DNA of 25,265 nucleotides from Porogramme epimiltina. Lineage: Eukaryota; Basidiomycota; Agaricomycetes; Polyporales; Polyporaceae. Under the pieces are notes generated by a model. The model saw nothing but the letters and a program-made list of their open reading frames with translations. It was not told the origin of the DNA and did not search any database. Every line of letters begins with the position of its first letter. Within the stretch, counting starts at the first letter, position 1. The translations under genes were made by a program, and so were the position numbers. The stretch covers positions 1 through 25,265 of the forward strand of contig FTLJ01000724.1 of NCBI GenBank assembly GCA_900155495.1, written 5' to 3'. Positions 9,961 through 19,037 of the stretch are shown piece after piece.

Positions 9961-9998
9961 TAGAACAAAGTGAGTGCAGCTAGAACAAAGTGAGTGCA
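9961..9998. repeat. 20-bp tandem duplication carrying a splice acceptor
   Basis: TAGAACAAAGTGAGTGCAGC (9961-9980) is repeated at 9981-9998 (last two bases differ). On the minus strand each unit ends in TTCTAG, so intron 3 of copy C has two identical acceptors 20 nt apart. The intron is 68 nt; the same intron in copy D is 48 nt, exactly the difference. Confidence 0.85.
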
Positions 9999-11669
9999 AG
10001 TTCGGGAGCGGCGGCGGCGATGCTTACCCGGCGAGAACGTCAGGACGCACGGTGGTCTCGTGAGGCTAGAGGAGCATGAGCACGGCGGCTGTGGAGGAGC
10101 TGCAAACGTGTTCACCTTATGAAGGCCCACTGTCTGCGATCCGTTGGTGCGAGAAAGGCGGCAGCCCTTGGGGAAACTCACGCCGATGCCGTGCGAGCAG
10201 TCGCGAAGCAGCTTCGCGCCGAGGCCATGGATGAAGGCCTATGGGGAGGAGTTGGGCGAGGGAGTGGCGAAATAAGGGGGATGCTCACGTCTACCAAATC
10301 CGAAGCGCGGATGCTGTCTGACTGCCCGCAGTATATGGTGTCGAACACCTAGAGAAGGCGATCAGCGGAGAGAAAGGAAGGGACGCAGGCGACATGCACC
10401 CACTGGTGCTCTGGGGCCATCACCACCATTCTATCTAGGCGTATGCGGGGAGCGACGACATTAGGCGCCGGGGTGCGGCGAGCGTTGGACACGACGGCGA
10501 GGCGCGCCCGGGTTGGTTTCGAGTGATGGGGGGGCGTTCGTGTTCAGCGTGTGCGCGGAGCGTGAGAGAGGGGACGCGCGATAAGCAAAGGCAGCGAAAT
10601 CGAAGGGGAAGGCGGGAGGCCAGGAAAGAGAGGAGATGCGCGCTAAGCGGGCGGCGAGAACGACGCACCTTGTTGTACTTGGTTGGGCTTGAAGGCCGGG
10701 GTGTGGATGGGGAGCGTCGGGGGGAGCTGGGGCAGGAGCCCGGGGTTGAGGAAGCCGAGTGCGCGCATATGGGGGGGAAGATGAGAATGGGGAAGGAGGC
10801 GCGGGGAAAGCCCAACTCACCGAGGAAGGCGTTGGCTTTAGCTACCTCGGAGTCGTCGAGGCGGCCGGCGTTGTGCGATTAGGGGGGTGGGTAGGAGTTG
10901 CGGGACAGGACGCACGCACAGAGATGGGGAGGCCGAGGGTAGGGGCGACGATGGGGAGGGGCGTGAGCGGGCAGAGAGGGCAAACCGCTTGAGCACGGGG
11001 CAGAATCGACTCACCGATGGCTCTCCTCACTGCAGGGGCGCTTGCAGAGGTCGTCAAGCTTGCGCTAGGTGGCTCACGGGAGAAGGTGATAGCGTCGGAT
11101 GAGCGACGCAGAGTGGGGGAGCTGAAAGACGAGGACAGCAAAACGAGGGGCGCCGATACTGAGTGCTGCAGCACTCAGAATTCGAAGCCACGCAAATAGG
11201 CTCCGAGGCCTGCGGCCGTTCCGCTCACGGGTTGCAACGCGCGCGGCGGCAGCGATCGCTCAAACGCGGTAAGGAATAGCTAAACCACGCACGCAAACAT
11301 GCACGCCGTAGCTCCAAAACGACCCGAAATGGGGGCATAGCAAGGCGCATGCGGAGGAGGCCTCCAAGCCGTGGGCGAGGGCCCGTGCGCGGCGCGCGCA
11401 CTGCGGTAGGGAAGGTCGCGCGCCTGGATTAGACATCGCACGCCGCGGGAGGGAGTGCGGGGCTTGATCCAGAGCCGACGCGATGCTGACCTGGCTCGCG
11501 CACATCTGAAAGCTAACCCGACTCGACCTGGCCAACGCGCGATCGAGCGGTGTGGTGGAGAGTAGGGAGCTCGGTAGAATGCACGTGCCCATGACGACAG
11601 CAAGATCGGGCGAGGGCAGCCACAGCTCGTAGCCGACCGGCAGGCTCGTCGGCCTAGGCCGTGGCTCTC

Positions 11670-11764
11670 GGCAAAGTCCGTCGGGCCCGGCAAAGTCCGT
11701 GGTTCCCGGCAAAGTCCGCGTCGTCGGGCAAAGTCTATGTGGCCCGGACTCGTCCGCGTGGGCC
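11670..11764. repeat. 19-bp tandem repeat, five units
   Basis: GGCAAAGTCCGTCGGGCCC-type units start at 11670, 11689, 11708 and 11727 with an exact 19-bp period; a more diverged fifth starts at 11746. A related GGTGAAGTCCGCGG follows near 11782. Confidence 0.8.
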
Positions 11765-11808
11765 GGGTCTGGCAGCGGGCCGGTGAAGTCCGCGGCCCAG
11801 ACGGGCAA

Positions 11809-11884
11809 TGACGTCAGATCGCGAGAGGAGGATGGAATGCTCGGGGCCGACGGCTCGCACGTGCCCTGACGTCACGCGTATATG
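11809..11884. promoter_or_regulatory. Two TGACGTCA (CRE/ATF-type) palindromes with a TATAT near by
   Basis: Perfect TGACGTCA at 11809-11816 and 11867-11874 (58 bp apart), followed by CGCGTATATGG. This is the bZIP (CREB/ATF) binding palindrome. The site lies just beyond the 3' end of gene D (minus), so its target gene is unclear; a plus-strand or non-coding transcript antisense to D would fit. Confidence 0.4.
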
Positions 11885-12043
11885 GGTCCGGGGGCAGTAA
11901 GACCAACGTGGCCGCGGGGCGGCGGACATATATTACACAGAACCGTAGTAGAGAGCAAATTCAAAGCAGCTATGATACAAGGAGATGGGAGGAGGGTCAC
12001 CGCGATGTGGGTGTCGGTGCGCAGGCTGCCGCACCGCGTCCGC

Positions 12044-12584
12044 TCAAGCAATGGGGCCCGAGGGGCGCCACAGCTTAGCGTACAGGCCGGGGAGATGCTC
12101 GCGCTCCAGGTTGAACAGGCGGCGAAGTTGTTTCTTTATGCTATCGCACAGTCAGGTCTAAGCGGGAAAGAGGGAGGGGCTCGCGCACCTCCCGAGTATG
12201 TCGGGGCGAACGGTGGTCTCGTGTATCTGAACGAATGTCGGCGTGCTATATGTTTGGAGGTGGATGGGGACGTACGCGGTGGAGGGTGATGCTCTGCGAG
12301 CCGTTGGCAGACCTCAGCCGACTGCCCTTTGGGAACTTCGTGGTAAAGACGTTCCCGTTGGATTTCACGGTCGCCCCCAGGCCGAGCTCGAGGGCCTGTA
12401 GACGTTGGTCGGGCGAGCGGTAAGGAAGTAGAGGAATAAGACTCACGGCGATGAGATCGTCCCCGCGGATGGAGTCGGCCTGGCCGCAGTAGATGTTGTC
12501 GAAGACCTGGACAAACGGTTGGGATATGGGCGAGGCGGACGTGCCGGGGCGTACCAACTGGTGCTCCAGCTTCATGGTTGACAT
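12044..12584 (-). CDS. Copy D of the duplicated gene, 130 aa, 4 exons, intact
   Basis: Exons 12584-12447, 12395-12276, 12226-12189 and 12140-12044; introns 51, 49, 49 and 48... the three introns are 51 nt (12396-12446), 49 nt (12227-12275) and 48 nt (12141-12188), all GT-AG, phases matched, total 393 nt. A second in-frame ATG is at 12575. Motifs: EHQLVRPGTS, IYCGQADSIRGDDLI, FTTKFPKGSRLRSANGSQS, HETTVRPDILG, and LRRLFNLEREHLPGLYAKLW before the stop. The paralogue C starts about 1.6 kb downstream on the same strand and shares all three intron positions, which supports both models. No signal peptide, membrane segment or known domain is visible. Function unknown. The purifying-looking pattern (many C/T or G/A wobble differences with conserved residues against C) suggests it was recently a functional protein. 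Confidence 0.68.
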
Positions 12585-12789
12585 GATCGTGGGGGCTGGG
12601 GAGTCGAACAGACTACGGGGAGAGGTTGGGTGAAGAGGGAGGGGGTTGACGAGAGCGCGAGAGGATGCGGAGGGCAGGCCGATGATGGTGCGTGGATCGC
12701 TGGGAGAGATGTGGAGGTAAAGTCGAGTGATATGGCTCCGCGAGGCGGATCCCGAGATCGCGTACGGCGTACCAGAGGCGAGGGCTGCG

Positions 12790-13003
12790 TCCAGCGATGG
12801 AGGATGGGCCAGTCGAGGCGAGCGCGCGCGACCCAAGGACAGGACATCCAAACATGGTTTACAGAAGGTTCCTGAGGGAGGCAGGTGCTGGCGCTCAGAA
12901 GCACCGCGCTGCCATAAGCCTCCCATGAACCTTGCAGGGCTGCGAGAAGCTTTGGGATGGCCTCGGGTATTTCGCGGCAGCCAGAGGGTGAGTGGCGGTG
13001 CAC
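12790..13003 (-). pseudogene. F-box-like N-terminal fragment
   Basis: Minus frame without an ATG reading HRHSPSGCREIPEAIPKLL, then AVLLSASTC and EPSVNHVW. The spacing resembles the N-terminal F-box of agaricomycete F-box/LRR proteins (an MHR...IPE...L start, then ARTC...EPALD-LW). It fades into proline-rich sequence afterwards. It may be the lost N-terminal part of the LRR relic at 8254-9047 or a separate copy. Confidence 0.3.
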
Positions 13004-13017
13004 GTCGTTAAGTCTTG

Positions 13018-13284
13018 ATGCTGCTCATGAAGTGCGTCCTGTTGTTACTCCCAGAACAGTGCGGAGCGGCGGGTTATAGTAATAAAGCCGCGGACTTGTT
13101 CGTCGCGGCTGCAGGTTCAGAGCGATTGAAGCGCTCTGAAGGTGAATATCTATGTCGGGCGAAACCTCTGCGTGAAGGCGCTAAGTTGGCTGGTGGGAGC
13201 CTTATATTAACCGAGGCACATCACCTGAGGGGGGACGATGTTTCGAAAATGCTGCGCGACTCGCTCCAGACCAACTGCTATTAA
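13018..13284 (+). CDS. Possible small secreted-type ORF, 88 aa
   Basis: ATG at 13018 to TAA at 13282-13284, single exon. The start MLLMKCVLLLLPEQCGAAG has a short hydrophobic run that could act as a signal peptide, and the protein has four cysteines in all, one being near-terminal (TNCY). Nothing homologous comes to mind. The hydrophobic core is short and codon use is not strikingly GC-biased, so this may be a chance frame. Confidence 0.22.
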   Translation: MLLMKCVLLLLPEQCGAAGYSNKAADLFVAAAGSERLKRSEGEYLCRAKPLREGAKLAGGSLILTEAHHLRGDDVSKMLRDSLQTNCY

Positions 13285-13955
13285 ATCTGTTTTTTCGAGC
13301 ATCGATTCTTGAAGCGTCGTGCAGCGTAGGGGCGGAGTCACGTGGGATGACAATAGCCGCCCATGTTGAACGACGCCTCAATTTTCGCCGCCGAGGCTTA
13401 TGGCGTCGACGACCGAGAGCGCGCACGCCAGCATTTGCGCTGCATGAAGATGGTATGGGCACGGCACTCAAAAGGTCGCCTGGAATGCGACGACGCCTGA
13501 GGACCAACACCGCGAATGTTTGGCCTGCGCGGGCTATGACAGCTGCGCGGCCACATACGCCGCGCAAACCCGGGGGCCTTCGCAGTTGGCATGACCACAT
13601 GCAGGAGCCCCTGGCAGAATAGCCAAAGCTTTAAGCCCCAATCAAGGTGCCCTGAGTGGGCGAAGGCGGCTGACATCAGTCGATAATCCACTCGGCACGG
13701 GAGCGAGACGATCGGGACCTCAACGGCGCGATTATGGAGGGGCTCGCGCCACGCTGACTGCGCGTGAGTTGCCCAGGCCACGCCGGTTGTTAGTTTTAAC
13801 CTCATATAATTTCGTGCGACGCGGGTGGAACGAGCCCGAGCGCGGACGGACTCTCCTTCCATCCCCCTTCCCTTAACTCCTTGTACCCCCCTTCCCTTAA
13901 CTCCTCTGCCCCCCCTTTGCTTTGCCACTCGCCCCCAGCCGACTCCCCGCCTCCA
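13285..13955. other. Intergenic stretch upstream of the 188-aa gene
   Basis: 671 bp. Open frames on both strands (such as minus 13600-13202) look like chance. The right end is the pyrimidine-rich promoter listed next. Confidence 0.4.
13860..13915 (+). promoter_or_regulatory. CT-rich promoter tract with a duplicated block
   Basis: CCCCCTTCCCTTAACTCCT occurs twice in tandem (near 13863 and 13888, about 25 bp apart), followed by a C/T-rich tract up to about 13940. Fungal core promoters often have such pyrimidine tracts just upstream of the transcription start; the ATG is at 13956. Confidence 0.45.
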
Positions 13956-14572
13956 ATGCAAATCCCCAAAGACCCCCGCGTGCGGGAGGCGGTTCTAACG
14001 CGGATCCCCGGTCGCGGCAGGTTTCGGGCGGGGCTCCGGTTGACCAACCACAAGGTGCAGCCGAGCTTCGGCAACACCCACCTGGACACCGTAGGGCAGG
14101 TTTTCGACATCGTGAGTGCAACGGACTTGCTGTTGCGTCGTTGGCTAACATTTGCTACCAGTGCACTTGTCCCGAACACCGACAGTGCACCCACAAGAAA
14201 GTGCTGATGCCTCCAGCCGCTCAGATGTCCCTCCAATCGCGCCTGGAGCTCTTCCAAGAGCTCCGACAACTCGACCCCCCCCTCTCGGTCGAGGTGCGCG
14301 ACGAGCTCGCGGTCATGGCCGAGGATATTAGGGCCAAGATCGCGCAGGAGAGGGCAACAACGGCGGCACGCTCCGCCGACGCGCGTGCTCTGGCTCCCAT
14401 CTCGACCGCGCGTGCTCTGGCTCCCATCTCGAACCACATGTCCGGGACCTCCGCTTCGGGGGGCAGGAGGGGTCGCCCGAGGAACAATAGCTGGTGCACC
14501 AATATTATAATACGAACAGATAGAGTAGCCTCCCCCCTTTTACAATATGAACAGATAGATTCTGTATTATAA
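13956..14572 (+). CDS. Short paralogue of the 307-aa gene, 188 aa, with AT-hook-like GRP motif
   Basis: Exons 13956-14111 and 14162-14572; one 50-nt intron (GTGAGT...CCAG), phase 0; total 567 nt. Start MQIPKDPRVREAV aligns with DIRVKRAV of the gene at 7701-6677; FDI|CTCPEHRQC aligns with FDA|CLSRDAASC at the identical intron position; LELFQELRQLDPP aligns with FKLLRELRRLQPP. After that the two diverge. This copy has a duplicated ARALAPIS (26-bp direct repeat) and a GGRRGRPRNN segment like an AT-hook core. The final ~23 residues and the stop codon come from the inverted-repeat element at 14501-14576, so the original C-terminus was probably lost. DNA binding is inferred from the GRP motif only. 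Confidence 0.6.
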
Positions 14573-14576
14573 TATT
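14501..14576. repeat. AT-rich inverted-repeat element, 13-bp perfect arms
   Basis: AATATTATAATAC (14501-14513) is the exact reverse complement of GTATTATAATATT (14564-14576). Inside are two direct copies of GAACAGATAGA (14514-14524 and 14549-14559). The AT content contrasts with the GC-rich surroundings. It could be a tiny MITE-like insertion, a remnant of a transposon end, or an RNA hairpin. It overlaps the 3' end of the 188-aa gene and supplies its TAA. Confidence 0.75.
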
Positions 14577-14799
14577 AGGCCCCGGGAGCTCCGAGAGCCC
14601 GCCGGAGCCGCCCACGGCTTGTACCCGGCATTGCGGCAGCCTTCCGTTTATGGCAGGATGCCATCAAACACGCCGGCAGGTCCATGGAGCATGCTCCCGG
14701 GCACCCGGCTTATCTACTGCCTTCCAAATCCGGCCGTATATTGAATAAAACATTATCAGGGCAGGAAACCATATATTGGGGGTAGTTACATGAGCCGTA

Positions 14800-17700
14800 T
14801 TACGCCCAGGGGGAGAGGCCCAGGTCCTCCCCGTCCAGCTCGTGCATGTCGGCAATTCCCGCCCGCTCCTCCGCGTCTGGCGCCTCGAGCGCGTCGGGCA
14901 CCTCGGGTCCGTCGGGCACGTCGGGCACGTCGGGCATCTCGGCTCCGCCGGACGAGAGCTGTGGTACCCCCGCGGGGAGCCATTCCACAGTGCGTCCGCC
15001 CCCAGCCTTCAGGGCTGTGGGTAAACATACTGTGTGGAATGTCCCCCGCATTGCACGGCGTATGTTGGTCTGGTTAGTAGCGTACGCCACAAGACCCTCC
15101 TGGAGGTGGGGGTCAGCTACTTTCCGCGCGCGCATCCGAGAGGTCCAGACAGCCTCCTCGTACAGAAGCGTGGCGAGTGTGCGACGCATCTCCTCCGGAA
15201 CGATAATCTTCTCCTCTTTCCATCGTTTGGCGCGTGCACGCGACTTCGCCCACTCAACTCGGAGGGAGTCGGTCGCCCCCTCATCCCCGTCCCCGTCCGC
15301 CCCGCGCCAAATCCACGACACCTTACGACGCCCCTCAGCTGGGGCGTCAGGTTTCTTCGGGTTCCGTTTCCTTTTTTTCTTTCTTGTCTCGGGATCGTCG
15401 TCGACTAGATGGTGTACGTCGTCGTCGGAAAGAACTTTGAGCTCGGTCTCCCATGCACCGGGACCGGATAGCGCGTACTTCGCACGCCGCGTGCGACGGT
15501 ACTCCTCCACGGCCTGTTGTTTACGAGCCTCTTGCTTTGATATATCGTTGCGTGCACGGGTATTGGCTCCCTGGTGACGGACGTTCTTAGTTTTGTATGC
15601 GTAGAGCTGTGCGAGGATGTGTAGCTTGTTGCGGAGGGTCTGGAGCGCGTCGCGACACTGCGCTTCGCGGAGGCGTTGTTCGACGTCTTGCAGCCACTTC
15701 GAGCACACTCGATCGCGGTGGGTGGAGCGGATATCCGATGGGAGGCCTAGTCGGACGTTCTCGACATCTTCGACGCTCAGGCCACACCTAGCGTCTTCCG
15801 CGAACATGGCTAGAGCGAGGGGCATGTAGATGCCTTGTAGTTCTCGTAGTTTCATGAGGCGGCGGCGAAGCGCATGACGGCGCTGTGCGATTTCGGGTAA
15901 CTTGCTAGGCGTTGCGGCACGCACGTCACGACGGAGGCGTTCTCTAGAAATAATAGAAATAACAGAATTAGTCGTCGCATGGAGGATTTGTGGACGAGAA
16001 ACGTACTGCTGACTCTCGATATCTAGCCCAACCATGATGAATCCCGCTGGCGTTGTGTTGTGAGCTGCCACGTATGCGTCTTGAGCGCTCGCTGCCGTCT
16101 CCTCTCCGGAAATCTCTTGTCGTATTTGGGCCTGCGTCGGGCCTTGTGGATCACGTAGTTAGCAGGATGTACTAATACGGCGAAATACACACACGCGACG
16201 AGTAAACGTACCGGATCCTACCACCTGGTAAGGGTCCTCGAGGGAGTGGTCCTTCTCCCACGCTTTGATCTGTTCTGTCCACTTGTCGGTGAGTTTTTTG
16301 TCGATCGACTTCGTGAGGATGTCGAAAAGCCCCTGGTGCTCGACCTGTTCGTCTAATGCAGCGATCAGACGTTTCTTCAAGGTCCAAGCTATGCGAAAAT
16401 TGTCATTTCACGTTGTGTTAGAAGATCAGGAGAGACGAAGCTTACACATCATTGTGTACTTTCTCCAGTTCGAGTATCCAAACTGGTCTTCCATGACGTT
16501 TTGGCGGCGTCCTGGGCCCATTCCGATAGTCGCCATAGCGACTGGTTGAACGAACCACCAACGCCGTTCGATCCCTTCGCCGTCTGTACGCGCTGCACCC
16601 TCTTGATAGTTGAGGGAGTATTGTGAATGATTCAGTGTTGTGTGCGCGGCGAAATGTAGCTTAGGTACGCCGTATCGGACGTCGTCTTCTGGAAGTTCGA
16701 TCTGGAGGTGAGAAGGAAAAGCGGCGATGCGCTCGACAAGATGTATAGACCATTGGCAGGCGATATCGTATGTCACAAGCTTCTGAACTACAAGGTTGTG
16801 AAGCATCGCGGACACAAAGACGTAGTCCATATTGACATATCTGGAAAGTATTAAGTATAGAATAGCGAGCATGACGAATGAAGGACGTACCTCTCGCCGA
16901 CCTGAAGATCCCCTACGGAGTTGGGCAGCCAGAACTCGTGTCGCGCGCATATGACTGCTCCAACGCCGGTTGAAGCATAGCCCTTGTGGAACTTGGTGTT
17001 AGCATGGTCGATCGCGGACAGACCCGTGCACGAGGAAATCTAGAATGCGAAGAGATTAGAACACAATACTATAATCAACAGAAACGATGAAAAGAGAATC
17101 TGGTGCTCCGTCGGGCGGAGCGGGAGCACACCGCCGGCGTCGAAGTCGCGGACCGCGGCGTCTACGGACATCTGTGACGTCAGCGCAGACGCGGGCGAGG
17201 AGACGGACGTGCGCGCGGAGGTGGTGCTCAGCGCGGGAGGCGGACCGCGGGTTGGATGACGTGGACGCCATGGAGTCCAATATATCCGTGAGCTAGTGGA
17301 CTCCTTGGGAGCATCGAATTTGGCTGGGCCCGGTGGAACGTGGAGGAGGCGATCACGTGACACGTACCTCCTTCTGGTCACCAAACATCGCCAAGACGCT
17401 CCGATATCCCTCGTCCTCCACGAAATAGCCCCATCCACTGCCAACGATGGGATCCTTCTCTTCACTCGACACCGCTCGTCGTTTGAGTCGGAAGCAAGCG
17501 TCGACCGAAACGCTAAGAACGTAAAGGAACCTACGGTTGCAAATATATATTAGATATATGCTCGTGTCGCGGAGGGAAACAGAACGTACTTGAGATCGTC
17601 GGACACGGTGGCCCAGTTGTCGGGAAGGTTGACGTAGGGGCGGGGGCATGCCGGACAAAGCACAGCAAGCTCACCGTGCTTGGTCCCCGCCACGCCAGCC

Positions 17701-19037
17701 GGGTCGTGTCCCCGCCCGGCACGCTTGAGGGCTTTGAGATGGCGCCATTGTGATGCGACCCTCATAAACTCCTTGTAGCGAGTATTGAGCTTCTTGGTGC
17801 CGGTGTTGTCCGTAAGTCGGTCCAGGGATTCGTAGTAGTCGAACATCGAGATTTTGCCTTGCAAGGATTGGATGTGATAGTGTTCCAGCAAACGAAATGA
17901 AAACGCCGTGTGCGGTTCATAGTGTGTCGCGGGATAGAGCTCGAAGCGGAGGAGTTGTTGTACGAAAGTTCCGGATGCTGAGGCACGGTCGCAAGCGCAG
18001 AAGAGGATGGAAACGTTGTGACGACCGTTGAGGTGGAAGACAGAGAAATCGCGGCGGGCGGGAGACGGATTGGCGCAAGTTGAGCCGTCCTGGTGGCCGA
18101 GCTGAACGGTGAGGCCAAGGGAGGAGAGGGATGTGTCTTCGAATACGGTTCCCGTCCATCTCTGTAACGAGCACGTGAGATCTAGTGCGTAGAGGAAGCA
18201 GAGTAGAAGAAAAGGCAAGCGCAATGCCTCAAAGGGAGAGTGCGGGCACGGCTCGGAGAGCGCTTAAAGACGAACGTATCGGACGCGAAGGGTGGCAAAA
18301 GAAGCATTGGGAGACAACTTTACCTGAATTCGGTGGAATGGAAGCTGCCCATGACGTCGACGTACACAGCTTTCGCAGAGAAGCGGCCCCGGGGAGCACC
18401 CTAGACAGCGATATGTCGCGCTCCCAGCGACACAATCATATCCCTCCTCAATGCATCCTGCACATCTCACTGCATCAAACCCCCCGTGTCCTTCTCGGCG
18501 AAGTAACTCATCGAGATACAAGTCTCGTTCGGGGATCCACGTTTTCATGGGCTCGTCCTAACCGTCGAAGTCAGCCTCCTCGCGGGCCTTTAAAATATGA
18601 TAATATGTGCTCACGGAGTTGGTATAACGCCTTGCGTGCTCTTCAAGCTCGATTGTGGCCGTAGATGGTGCGTCGTCCATGTCGTCTCGAAAAAAATCGC
18701 CAGGATGGGATATGTCGATGTCGGGGATAACGGGTCCGAAACCCTCATGAATGGAAGCGAAATCGACGTGCTGTGCAGCTTCTTGGTCTCCGAGAGGGCC
18801 TCGGGCTGGGATAGTCAGGGTTTCACGAACAATCCTGCGCCCGTCGTCCGTGACGGAATCGAGATGTACGCTTTGAGGCGCAAGCGGAGGAGGGTGCCCA
18901 GGGACGGCGGAGGTCGGCGGACGGGGGTCTCGGCGACGAGCGACAGAGGAGGAAGAAACAAAGAAGACCGTGTCCGAAGAGTCCTGCTCAGCGGCAGGGA
19001 CCCCTGGCAGGCATAATCGCTTCCTGGGCAGTGGCAT
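14800..19037 (-). CDS. KDZ-class transposase with CxC2 cysteine cluster, 8 exons, 1,151 aa
   Basis: Exons 19037-18615, 18557-18324, 18161-17590, 17530-17368, 17039-16891, 16840-16446, 16388-16212 and 16142-14800; all introns GT-AG; all phases agree; total 3,456 nt. Domains: N-terminal linker (1-140); CxC2-type Cys cluster with C173, C176, C183, C192, C195, C202, C205, H210 and H216; then the conserved WTG..F, LGLTVQLGH and FHLNGRHNVSILFC block; QWRHLKALKRAGRGHDPAG; catalytic core with D420 (SVDACFRLKRR), D539 (TYDIACQW) and E602 or E605 (TDGEGIERRWW). The C-terminal 450 residues are helical with a charged coiled-coil-like region and a PDVPDVPDG tail. KDZ (Kyakuja-Dileera-Zisupton) transposases cut and move DNA transposons by an RNase H-like D-D-E mechanism in the nucleus. 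No frame break was found, so the gene may be functional. The assignment of individual acidic residues is my inference. Confidence 0.9.
17040..17367 (-). other. Long GC-rich intron of the transposase gene (328 nt)
   Basis: The other transposase introns are 50-69 nt apart from one of 162 nt. This one starts with GTACGT, ends in a typical TCTAAT branch-site-like word and TTCTAG, but its interior (about 17090-17285) is GC-rich. It carries a TGACGTCA (17175-17182) and a TCACGTGA palindrome next to the donor (17353-17360). No phase-compatible extra exon could be built. Confidence 0.55.

Larger units (their letters stand above)
9521..10429 (-). pseudogene. Copy C of an unrecognised duplicated gene, with premature stop and low-complexity tail
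   Basis: Exons by alignment with copy D: 10429-10289, 10238-10116, 10065-10028 and 9959-9521, with introns of 50, 50 and 68 nt at the same positions and phases as D. Shared motifs are IYCGQSDSIR, FPKGCRLSRTNGSQT, HETTVRPDVL and LRLFNLERAHLPGLYA. Exon 1 has an in-frame TAG at 10349-10351 exactly where D has CAG (Gln). An alternative is an extra intron ending at that TAG (donor near 10394), which D does not have. The last exon is far longer than in D: after KWEPPSL it runs through Ser/Ala/Pro-rich sequence and GKGKGRA repeats to SPPKRK. No known domain. Either a recently broken gene or one with an extra splice. Confidence 0.55.
10430..12043. other. Gap between the duplicated genes, with exon-like fragments
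   Basis: 1.6 kb with no complete gene. The minus strand has exon-like pieces bounded by good splice signals: one ends at a GTGAGT near 11014 after the frame VRRAI, one ends at a GTGAGT near 10822 after AKANAFLG, and one ends at a GTGCGT near 10670 after LPIHTPAFKPNQVQQ. I could not join them into a frame. They may be 5' exons of a decayed gene. The 19-bp repeats and the TGACGTCA pair are listed separately. Confidence 0.4.

Noticed and set aside
11260..11808. 182-codon open frame on the minus strand
   Set aside because: It crosses the 19-bp tandem repeat, starts without support, has no family resemblance and lies in GC-rich DNA where long chance frames are common.
13117..13139. TCAGAGCG/CGCTCTGA inverted repeat in the small 88-aa frame
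   Set aside because: Short arms in a GC-rich region; expected by chance.
14846..15577. 243-codon plus-strand frame
   Set aside because: Antisense to exon 8 of the KDZ transposase.
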